A program made the position numbers and the translations under genes. Source: Bacillota bacterium (GTDB lineage Bacteria; Bacillota; Peptococcia; Peptococcales; Peptococcaceae). From it: 5,113 nt of DNA. The number at the start of each line of letters is the position of its first letter. The stretch's first letter is position 1. Where the stretch lies: positions 1-5,113 of the forward strand of contig JAEZVS010000078.1 in NCBI GenBank assembly GCA_023443145.1. Direction: 5' to 3'. The notes below the pieces were generated by a model, which searched no databases, had not been told where the DNA came from, and was given only the letters and a program-made list of their open reading frames with translations. This document shows positions 1-5,113 of this stretch, in pieces.

Positions 1-711
1 ATTGCCATCTATCCCGTCGTCAAAGCCTGGGGCTTTACCACCCAGCATTTTCAGGTGCCCAAAGATGAGGACATTCAAAAGCTTTTACCCATCTGCCGCA
101 CCAATCTGATTTCTTACGATGCCGCCACCGGCGCGGTCCACTTCCAAAAACCCGGCATGGGCATCGACTTTGGCGGCATTGCCAAGGGGTATGCCAGCAC
201 CCGCTTGATGAAAATCTTTGAAGCCCATCATGTGCATTCGGCGCTCTGCTCCTTAGGCGGGAATGTGCAGCTCTTAAATAAAAAGCCCGACGGCTCCGAC
301 TACGCAGTGGCGCTGCAAAACCCGTTTACGCCCGACGGCGACTATGCAGGCGTTGTCACCGCCTCTGATGAAGCGGTGATCACCTCCGGTTCCTACCAGC
401 GCTATTTTGAAGAAGGAGGCAAACGCTATCACCACATCATCGATCCGGCGACGGGCCGTCCTGCAGAAAGCGGTCTGGTGAGCGCCACTGTGCTGACCAA
501 AGACGGCACCATGGCCGATGCCTATGCCACCGCTCTCTTTATTATGGGCCTGGAAAAAGGCAGCGCTTTTTGGCGTCAGCATGCCGACGAATTTGAAATG
601 ATTCTCATCGATGAAAACGGCGGCGTTCATATATCCGAAGGTTTGACCAATCGCTACAAACCCCACGCTTTGGAAAAATTTACGCTTATTAAAAAGGACG
701 AAAACGCATGA
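1..711 (+). CDS. apbE: FAD:protein FMN transferase (ApbE family), 5' end outside window
   Basis: ApbE enzymes transfer FMN from FAD to a Thr/Ser of exported redox proteins, using Mg2+. The reading frame is open from base 1 and begins inside the family's 'YPVVKAWGF' segment, so the true start, any signal or lipoprotein peptide and the N-terminal part are off the left edge; the GTG at 55 is internal, not a start. About 236 C-terminal residues are present. Visible family motifs are the flavin-binding DFGGIAKGYA (166-195), SLGGN (about 250-265), the TSGSYQRYF segment followed by HHIIDPATGRPA (about 382-465), and the metal-binding region ADAYATALF (514-540). All are intact. The stop TGA overlaps the next gene's ATG (ATGA, 708-711), which implies translational coupling. 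The substrate protein to be flavinylated is not in the window. Family assignment is very secure. Confidence 0.95.
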   Translation: MAIYPVVKAWGFTTQHFQVPKDEDIQKLLPICRTNLISYDAATGAVHFQKPGMGIDFGGIAKGYASTRLMKIFEAHHVHSALCSLGGNVQLLNKKPDGSDYAVALQNPFTPDGDYAGVVTASDEAVITSGSYQRYFEEGGKRYHHIIDPATGRPAESGLVSATVLTKDGTMADAYATALFIMGLEKGSAFWRQHADEFEMILIDENGGVHISEGLTNRYKPHALEKFTLIKKDENA

Positions 712-1145
712 ACCCGCGGACTAAAAAAATTTGGATCGGTGTGATCCTCACCATACTGGTCTGCTCGTTGGTCGGAATGTTCTGGGTGCACACGCAAAAA
801 GCGGACACGGAAATTGCCGATATTTATTTGCAGGGCAAAGTCATCAAATCCATCGATTTGTCTAAAGTGACCGAACCCTACACCTTCACCATCGATACCC
901 CCGGCGGGGGCTGGAATAAAATTTTGGTGGAGCCGGGAAAAATCAGCATTCCCGAAGCCAATTGTCCCGATCAAATCTGCGTACATCATGGCGGCATTAC
1001 CAACGGCATCGAACCCATTGTGTGCCTGCCCCACCAACTGGTGATTCGCATTCGCGGCAAAGAGGGCGACATCCGCCATAAGCACGATCACGACCATGAG
1101 CATGACCACGATGCACATGATGACATTGACGGGGTGGTGAAATAA
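708..1145 (+). CDS. NusG domain II-like membrane-anchored protein with His-rich tail
   Basis: This 145-residue protein has a basic N-terminus and one hydrophobic segment (residues 8-27), a probable uncleaved anchor that places the rest outside the cytoplasm. The remainder matches the NusG_II family (NusG domain II-like, unrelated in role to transcription factor NusG). It contains the typical C-terminal core: ANCPDQICVHHGGI (84-97) followed by IVCLPHQLVIRI (104-115), giving conserved Cys86, Cys91 and Cys106. The tail at 124-137 carries seven histidines alternating with Asp/Glu, which suggests metal binding. The role of the family is not well established; members lie beside ApbE and Gx-transporter genes, and a protein of this kind is, as I recall, EetA of the Listeria extracellular electron transfer locus. 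AAGGA at 694-698 is a good ribosome binding site, 9 bases before the ATG. It overlaps both neighbours (4 bases upstream, 1 base downstream). Confidence 0.85.
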   Translation: MNPRTKKIWIGVILTILVCSLVGMFWVHTQKADTEIADIYLQGKVIKSIDLSKVTEPYTFTIDTPGGGWNKILVEPGKISIPEANCPDQICVHHGGITNGIEPIVCLPHQLVIRIRGKEGDIRHKHDHDHEHDHDAHDDIDGVVK

Positions 1146-1687
1146 TGGGCGCTTTTCAACGGAAACCGACTATGCCTGCCCGCAAGCTGACCCTTTTATC
1201 GCTTTTAACGGCCATTGCGCTCATCATCTTTATTGTGGAAGCCCAATTGCCGCCCTTGGCGCCCATTCCGGGTATCAAACTGGGCTTGGCCAACATTGTG
1301 AGCCTTTTTGCCATGTTTTGGCTTTCACGGCGAGACGCCCTCATGATTCTTATTGTGCGCATCTTTTTAGGGAGTATTTTTTCCGGCCATGTGATGGTTC
1401 TCTTCTACAGTTTGTGCGGCGGTTTGCTGTCGTTTTTGGTGGTGGCGCTCTTTCTTTCCACCTTTTCTTTAAAAGCCATCTGGCTGCCGTCCATTATTGG
1501 CGGCATTTGCCACAACATCGGCCAAATTGCAGTGGCCGTCGCTGTCACTAAGTCTTTTGCCATCATCACTTATTTGCCTGTTCTCATCATCGCCGGTATG
1601 GCCGCAGGACTTTTTACCGGTCTGGCTGCTCAATTTCTTATCAACCACAATGCATTTTTACAAAAACCTTACGACTGCAGGCGTTAA
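1145..1687 (+). CDS. Gx transporter family protein (Hpre_diP_synt_I family)
   Basis: A 180-residue, strongly hydrophobic protein with about five membrane segments (roughly residues 16-34, 46-62, 64-76, 84-105 and 115-165, the last probably two). Family hallmarks are visible: the PPLAPIPGIKLGLANIV stretch (36-52), RIFLGSIFSGH (72-82), SLCGGLLSF (89-97) and ICHNIGQ (121-127). Databases often name this family 'heptaprenyl diphosphate synthase component I', but it has no prenyltransferase Asp-rich motifs and looks like a small ECF S-component-like transporter; the substrate is unknown. It may correspond to EetB in extracellular electron transfer loci. The ATG overlaps the preceding stop (TAATG) after a weak GGGGTGG site at 1131-1137. 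An alternative start is the ATG at 1172 (residue 10), which has no clear ribosome binding site. It is the last gene of its operon, 5 bases before a terminator hairpin. Confidence 0.88.
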   Translation: MGAFQRKPTMPARKLTLLSLLTAIALIIFIVEAQLPPLAPIPGIKLGLANIVSLFAMFWLSRRDALMILIVRIFLGSIFSGHVMVLFYSLCGGLLSFLVVALFLSTFSLKAIWLPSIIGGICHNIGQIAVAVAVTKSFAIITYLPVLIIAGMAAGLFTGLAAQFLINHNAFLQKPYDCRR

Positions 1688-1691
1688 CTGT

Positions 1692-1732
1692 AAAAAAGGC
1701 GGGTGGCTCTTTCGAGAGTCACCCGCCTTTTT
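1692..1732. terminator. Bidirectional intrinsic terminator between convergent operons
   Basis: The inverted repeat pairs 1698-1710 with 1715-1727 (13 pairs including one G-T) around a TTCG loop (1711-1714). Flanking A and T runs extend the stem by five A-T pairs. On the + strand the stem is followed by TTTTT (1728-1732), and on the - strand by TTTTTT (complement of 1692-1697). It lies 5 bases after the Gx gene stop and can end transcription from both sides. Confidence 0.93.
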
Positions 1733-1736
1733 GCGC

Positions 1737-1770
1737 AAAAAAAACTCGGCTGCACACTTAAGTGCAGCCG
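1737..1770 (-). terminator. Intrinsic terminator of the dsr operon
   Basis: The arms 1747-1755 and 1762-1770 form a perfect nine-pair GC-rich stem with a six-base loop. Read on the - strand, the stem is followed by AG and then eight T residues (complement of 1737-1744), the classical layout of an intrinsic terminator. The + strand side lacks a T run, so it acts only on transcripts coming from dsrM, whose stop codon lies 33 bases before the stem. Confidence 0.92.
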
Positions 1771-1803
1771 AATGTATATATGCCGTCATCATTAATCTGA
1801 TGT

Positions 1804-2868
1804 TTACGCCAGTTCCTGACGCAGTTTGGCTTCATGAGCCTCTTTTTCGGCTTGAGCCTCTTCAATGGTTTTATCCACCGGCAAGCCCACTTTTACCATT
1901 TTTTCGCGGAACTCGTCTTCATAATCCGCATAAGAGTGGAATTCCACCACCGGGTTCCACGGATTCACATGACGCACCTCGCGGCTGTTGGCCAGCATAT
2001 TGCGGGTGGGACTCATAAAGACGCCCACGGCATGCATCAGTTTTGACCAGGGGAAATATACCAGCAACGCACAGACGAGGGTCAAATGCATGTAGAATAC
2101 CACGCTGATATCGCCCACTGCCGGAACGATGGGATGGAAGGTCACCAGACCCAGCATCACTTCGCGGATAGAGGTCACATTCACACGCGCCAAATTAATA
2201 TAGTGCATGGTCATCCCCGTAAGGGCGATGCCAACCAAAAGCAGAAGCGGAAAATAATCGCTTAAAAGGCTGATGTAGCGCACCTTCGGCAGGAAAATGC
2301 GGCGGCAGAGCAAAAGGGTTACCCCGCCCAGAAGCATGAAACCGGTGATGTAAACCGGATGCAAATCAATTAAGATCACGCCGTCTACTTTATCCAGGAA
2401 ATGCACCCAAGCGGGCACTTCGGCGGTAAAGAAGCGGAAATGGCGCAGCAAGGTAAAGAACATACCCCAGTGGAAAAGAAGGGCAAAAATCCACAGCCAT
2501 TTTTCCCATTGATAAACCAAATCGCCGTCTTCGGTGAGATCTGCTTTGCTGTTTTTAAACAGCGAGCGGAAAAACACCACTTCTAAAAACATGCGGGCCA
2601 CCAAGGCCGGCTTGGAATTGGGCGATTCAATCGGATTCGTTTTAATAAAATCCAAACTTTTATTTTGCCCACAGGTGGTGGTGATATTAAAAGGCACCGG
2701 AGACTTGCCCCAAGTGGCTATGCGGTAACACACGCCCACAACAAAAAGGGCAAACGCCACATAGGGCAGCACCACGCCAAAGAGAGCGGTCAGGCCTAAG
2801 ACACCGACTCCCACAAAGGCAATAGCCAAAAGAGCCAACACAACAAGACATGCAACGATGAATCCCAT
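1804..2868 (-). CDS. dsrM: DsrM-like cytochrome b subunit of Dsr electron transfer complex
   Basis: DsrM is a NarI-related integral membrane cytochrome b of the DsrMKJOP complex; it is thought to pass electrons from menaquinol to the cytoplasmic DsrK. The 354-residue product has about six membrane segments (roughly 3-26, 28-50, 123-141, 166-187, 203-222 and 255-272). Between the second and third is the TTCGQNKSL segment (63-72) characteristic of the family. Candidate b-heme histidines are His133 and His143 in segment 3, His170, His222 and His261. The FPWSKLMHAVGVFMSPTRNM stretch (272-291) is a recognisable DsrM signature. The last about 40 residues are charged, with a probable short helix rich in Ala, Glu and Lys. 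The ATG follows AGGAGG (2876-2881) by 7 bases and lies 2 bases after the dsrP stop. It is the last gene of the operon, unlike the usual M-K-J-O-P order. A paralogous Hme/Tmc-type subunit is possible but less likely given the J-O-P neighbours. Confidence 0.88.
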   Translation of the reverse strand: MGFIVACLVVLALLAIAFVGVGVLGLTALFGVVLPYVAFALFVVGVCYRIATWGKSPVPFNITTTCGQNKSLDFIKTNPIESPNSKPALVARMFLEVVFFRSLFKNSKADLTEDGDLVYQWEKWLWIFALLFHWGMFFTLLRHFRFFTAEVPAWVHFLDKVDGVILIDLHPVYITGFMLLGGVTLLLCRRIFLPKVRYISLLSDYFPLLLLVGIALTGMTMHYINLARVNVTSIREVMLGLVTFHPIVPAVGDISVVFYMHLTLVCALLVYFPWSKLMHAVGVFMSPTRNMLANSREVRHVNPWNPVVEFHSYADYEDEFREKMVKVGLPVDKTIEEAQAEKEAHEAKLRQELA

Positions 2869-2870
2869 GA

Positions 2871-4178
2871 CTATTCCTCCTCTCTTTCAGCAGCCGGTTC
2901 CTCTGGTTCCTCTGGTTCTTCAGGTTCCGGTTTGGGACGGGTATCTACATAGGTGCCGCCACGTTCGTTCAATTCATAAGCCAGTTTTGAACGATCGTAT
3001 TTGTTGGGGAAAGCACCTTCATCTTGTTCGTATTTAACTGTGACGATGAGCTTTAAGAGAATACTCAGAATGAAAATGCCGATGGCATAAACGCCCACAA
3101 TCACCAAAATTTCAGCAAAACCGGGCACATAAGACACGATGTGACCGAAGGGGTTTTCCGACAAACCGCCAATCACAAAAGTGAGCCCTTTTTCAATATA
3201 CAGAGCGATGAAAATGGCCGCAGACCCTAAAGCCATCGTGCCTCGCTGATAGCGGAACTTGGTGGGCAGCATTAAGAGAAGCGCCAATAGGGTGGCAATC
3301 CAAAAGACGACCATAAAGGGAACAAACTGATTGTGCCCGTGCAGCCCGAAGAAAAGATAGGTGAGCGCCACTTTATGAGCAGGTACGTTGGAATAGTAAG
3401 CGGTAAAGAATTCACCGGCGGTCATAATAAGCAGCACAATAAAGGCATAAATAGCCGTAGTGGATAAGGTTCTAAGAGCCTTTTCACCGGCATCGAAGCC
3501 AATGAGGCGATTTAAGAGCAGGCAAATCAAAATAATGAGTGCCGGCCCGGTGGCAAAAGCCCCGGCCAAAAATTTAGCCGGAAGAACCGCCGAAAGGAAA
3601 TAATGGCGGCTGGGCAGACCGGAATAAAGGAATGCGGTCACAATGTGGATGGAAAAAGCCACCGGCACAGAAATCATCGCCAGCACCTTCACCCATTTTT
3701 TGTAGTGCAGACCTTTGTTTTCAGCTTGCAGCACTTGATAACCCACCACAATATTCAAAAGCAAATAGGTGGGAATGACCACCGAGTCCCAGCAAAGCAT
3801 TGAGCGCGGTGTCCAGTAAAGCCATACGTTCAAAATTTTGAAGGGGGCACCCACGTCCACCACCACAAAGAGCAGGGCCATGATGAGCGCCGCAATGGCC
3901 AAAAACTCACCTACAACAGTGATGCGGCCGTACACCTTCACATCATGGAAATAATAAGGCAGCACAATCATCACGCCGCCGGCGGCAACCCCAACAAAGA
4001 AGGTGAGGTGACCGATGTAAAGACCCCAGGAGATGTCGCGGCTCATACCTGTCACCTGGAAACCTTGCATCATCTGATAGCCATAGGCCACACAGCCCAT
4101 CACAATAAGAGCCATCAGGAAGCACATCCAAGCCCAGTATTTTTTGCCGGCCTTCTTATATAGTGCTTTTTCAATCAT
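2871..4178 (-). CDS. dsrP: DsrP-like NrfD-family membrane subunit of Dsr complex
   Basis: DsrP is an NrfD/PsrC-type integral membrane protein that exchanges electrons between the periplasmic iron-sulfur subunit DsrO and the menaquinone pool. The 435-residue product shows ten hydrophobic segments (about 14-36, 51-75, 86-109, 130-150, 162-185, 205-225, 240-262, 284-304, 313-335 and 355-382), as expected for the ten-helix NrfD subgroup. Typical stretches are SWGLYIGHLTFFVGVAAGG (50-68), HIVTAFLYSGLPSRHYF (178-194), GEFFTAYYS (255-263) and FFGLHGHNQF (276-285). No heme motifs are seen. The last about 20 residues form a Pro/Glu-rich tail (414-435) encoded by 9-base repeats. The ATG overlaps the dsrO stop (ATGA, 4175-4178) and follows AAGGAGG (4188-4194) by 9 bases. 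The gene directly follows the gene for its presumed partner DsrO. Confidence 0.9.
   Translation of the reverse strand: MIEKALYKKAGKKYWAWMCFLMALIVMGCVAYGYQMMQGFQVTGMSRDISWGLYIGHLTFFVGVAAGGVMIVLPYYFHDVKVYGRITVVGEFLAIAALIMALLFVVVDVGAPFKILNVWLYWTPRSMLCWDSVVIPTYLLLNIVVGYQVLQAENKGLHYKKWVKVLAMISVPVAFSIHIVTAFLYSGLPSRHYFLSAVLPAKFLAGAFATGPALIILICLLLNRLIGFDAGEKALRTLSTTAIYAFIVLLIMTAGEFFTAYYSNVPAHKVALTYLFFGLHGHNQFVPFMVVFWIATLLALLLMLPTKFRYQRGTMALGSAAIFIALYIEKGLTFVIGGLSENPFGHIVSYVPGFAEILVIVGVYAIGIFILSILLKLIVTVKYEQDEGAFPNKYDRSKLAYELNERGGTYVDTRPKPEPEEPEEPEEPAAEREEE
2896..2931. repeat. Four 9-base tandem repeats in the dsrP 3' end
   Basis: Four consecutive 9-base units begin at 2896, 2905, 2914 and 2923. The first two are identical (GGTTCCTCT); the third differs at two positions and the fourth in its last three. 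On the - strand they encode the repeated Glu-Pro-Glu tail of DsrP. Units of nine bases keep the frame, so copy number changes would only lengthen or shorten the tail. Confidence 0.85.
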
Positions 4179-4975
4179 GCCTCATCCCCTCCTTTCAGGT
4201 TCACTTGATAAAAGACCTTCGGGTCGGTACCCATGGATGGGCGGCGTTGAATGGCCAGCACTTTCGCTAATTTGCGGCTGATTTCCGAATCCGGATCGTC
4301 CAAGTCGCCAAATAAGATGGCGCCCTTAGATGCTTCTACGCAAAGGGGGCGTTCACCCTTATTCAAGCGCTCCATACAGAAATCGCATTTTTCTACAACG
4401 CCCTTCATACGGGTGGGATAATTGGGATTGATTTCTTCCAAATAATCCCGCGGGTCCACAAAGTTAAAGCTGCGGCTGCCGTAAGGACAAGCGGCCATAC
4501 AGTTGCGGCATCCGATGCAGCGGTGCATGTCCTGCATGATGACGCCTTCGTCATTGGTAAACGTGGCGCGGGTAGGGCACACTTTCACACAGATGGGATG
4601 GCGGCATTGATTACACAATGTGGTAAAAGGCAGACTGCGCCATTCTTTGCTCAACACCGGAGAGGTTTCTTCAAAGAACAGTGCATCGTACGGTTCTTCC
4701 CAAATCCACTTCACTTCATGTTTTTCATTCGGAATATGGGGCACGTTATGCGCTTTGTGGCAAACTTGCTGCATACGCTTGATGTCATCAGAGCTGATTT
4801 TATTGGAATCAATGAGCATACCCCAATTTTTGGCCGCTTTCTTTTCAGGAGACTTGGTGTAATGCCCGCCGCCCAAAGCGCTCGGTTCCGCTTTCACACC
4901 GCATCCGGCCAAAAGTCCCATGCCTGCCGTGAGGGCAGACAGCTTCAGGAATTTTCTACGTGACATGTTTTCCAT
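4175..4975 (-). CDS. dsrO: DsrO-like periplasmic iron-sulfur subunit with Tat signal
   Basis: DsrO is the exported ferredoxin-like subunit of DsrMKJOP, relaying electrons between DsrJ and DsrP. The 266-residue product starts with a twin-arginine signal (SRRKFLK, 5-11), a hydrophobic stretch, and LLAGC (21-25), which also fits a lipobox. Cysteines after the signal are Cys72 (in VCHKAHNVP), Cys121/124/129/133, Cys153/156/159/163, and Cys197/200/212. These twelve fit three [4Fe-4S] clusters; the first family motif keeps only Cys72 and the last motif reads CVEAS where Cys is common. The start at 4975 is chosen because a GGGAGGT site lies 8 bases upstream, its ATG overlaps the dsrJ stop (TGATG), and the Tat signal follows directly; ATG 4966 is an alternative three codons later. 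The frame stays open to 5086, but that extension overlaps the dsrJ coding sequence and lacks family features. It overlaps dsrP by 4 bases. Confidence 0.92.
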   Translation of the reverse strand: MENMSRRKFLKLSALTAGMGLLAGCGVKAEPSALGGGHYTKSPEKKAAKNWGMLIDSNKISSDDIKRMQQVCHKAHNVPHIPNEKHEVKWIWEEPYDALFFEETSPVLSKEWRSLPFTTLCNQCRHPICVKVCPTRATFTNDEGVIMQDMHRCIGCRNCMAACPYGSRSFNFVDPRDYLEEINPNYPTRMKGVVEKCDFCMERLNKGERPLCVEASKGAILFGDLDDPDSEISRKLAKVLAIQRRPSMGTDPKVFYQVNLKGGDEA

Positions 4976-5113
4976 CAGGCTGCACCTCCCGTCTCCACGC
5001 CAGGTTTCAGCGCACCGCCGTTTTCTGCAGTCGGGTTCACGTGGCAAGTCCAGCAATTGGGCGTGATCTTGTTGTAATCGTGACATTTTTTGCAGAAGTC
5101 TTCGTAATTGGAA
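4975..5113 (-). CDS. dsrJ: DsrJ-like multiheme cytochrome c, C-terminal part only
   Basis: DsrJ is the small periplasmic triheme cytochrome c of the DsrMKJOP complex, one of whose hemes has unusual His/Cys ligation. Only the last 45 residues lie in the window; the gene runs off the right edge. In the frame ending with TGA at 4975-4977 there are two c-type heme attachment motifs, CKKCH (5080-5094) and CWTCH (5041-5055), separated by DYNKITPN and followed by VNPT, which resembles the end of DsrJ. The third heme site and the special Cys ligand would be upstream and cannot be checked. The stop overlaps the dsrO ATG by one base. A different small multiheme cytochrome cannot be excluded from this fragment alone, but position directly before dsrO and dsrP supports DsrJ. 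Confidence 0.82.
   Translation of the reverse strand, partial: SNYEDFCKKCHDYNKITPNCWTCHVNPTAENGGALKPGVETGGAA
4984..4990 (-). promoter_or_regulatory. Ribosome binding site that sets the dsrO start
   Basis: On the - strand this reads GGGAGGT, 8 bases before the ATG at 4975. It sits inside the 3' end of dsrJ. It supports the 4975 start over the longer open frame that begins at 5086, and fits better than the ATG at 4966. Confidence 0.75.

Noticed and set aside
654..1118. Antisense frame of 154 codons opposite the NusG_II-like gene
   Set aside because: It lies wholly opposite a recognised gene with conserved cysteines, and its product has no recognisable motifs.
1145..1687. Heptaprenyl diphosphate synthase component I
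   Set aside because: The family carries this name in databases, but the protein is a multi-span membrane protein without prenyltransferase motifs and sits with apbE and NusG_II genes.
1728..1741. Perfect 14-base palindrome TTTTTGCGCAAAAA as an operator
   Set aside because: It is made of the T run of one terminator and the A run of the next, joined by GCGC, and lies downstream of both operons, so an operator role is unlikely.
1497..2018. Open frame on + of 173 codons crossing the terminator region
   Set aside because: It begins inside the Gx gene, crosses both hairpins and runs antisense to dsrM. It resembles no family and is a shadow frame.
4523..4963. Antisense frame of 146 codons opposite dsrO
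   Set aside because: It mirrors the Cys-rich dsrO coding sequence, has no recognisable domain and no convincing ribosome binding site.
4976..5086. N-terminal extension of the dsrO frame starting at ATG 5084-5086
   Set aside because: The extension places 37 unrelated residues before the Tat signal and overlaps a frame with two CxxCH motifs. A ribosome binding site and the TGATG overlap favour the start at 4975.

Overview
The window holds two convergent gene sets that meet at a terminator region near 1690-1775. The left set, on the + strand, is a tightly overlapping three-gene string: the 3' part of an apbE-type FAD:protein FMN transferase (1-711), a small membrane-anchored NusG domain II-like protein (708-1145), and a 'Gx transporter'/Hpre_diP_synt_I family membrane protein (1145-1687). 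Such genes recur together near flavin-based, quinone-linked extracytosolic electron transfer systems in Firmicutes. The right set, on the - strand, is the distal part of an operon for a sulfate/sulfite-reduction type transmembrane complex: the C-terminal end of a multiheme cytochrome c (DsrJ-like), the Tat-exported iron-sulfur protein DsrO, the NrfD-type quinone-interacting membrane protein DsrP, and the cytochrome b-type membrane protein DsrM.

Layout: ApbE (partial), NusG_II-like and Gx protein on +; a bidirectional hairpin terminator (1692-1732) and a second hairpin with a T8 tract on the - strand only (1737-1770); then, read right to left, dsrJ (partial), dsrO, dsrP and dsrM. Genes within each set overlap by 1-4 bases or are 2 bases apart, so each set should be one transcript. 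No promoter is evident; both operons begin outside the window.

How they work together: in the DsrMKJOP model, DsrJ, DsrO and DsrP handle electrons between the periplasmic side and the menaquinone pool, and DsrM passes electrons through b hemes to the cytoplasmic DsrK, which is thought to serve DsrC and dissimilatory sulfite reductase. DsrK is not in the window. ApbE attaches FMN covalently to exported redox proteins. Both sets therefore concern membrane or extracytosolic redox chemistry, though nothing in the sequence shows that they act together.

Organism: an anaerobe with moderate GC content. The apbE-NusG_II-Gx string points to Firmicutes; a periplasmic Tat/cytochrome c Dsr module would suit a diderm member such as Negativicutes, but this is inference. 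The most notable points are the unusual gene order (J-O-P-M, with dsrM last) and a DsrO whose cysteines fit exactly three [4Fe-4S] clusters, with a degenerate first motif and a matching Cys-to-Ser change in the last motif.
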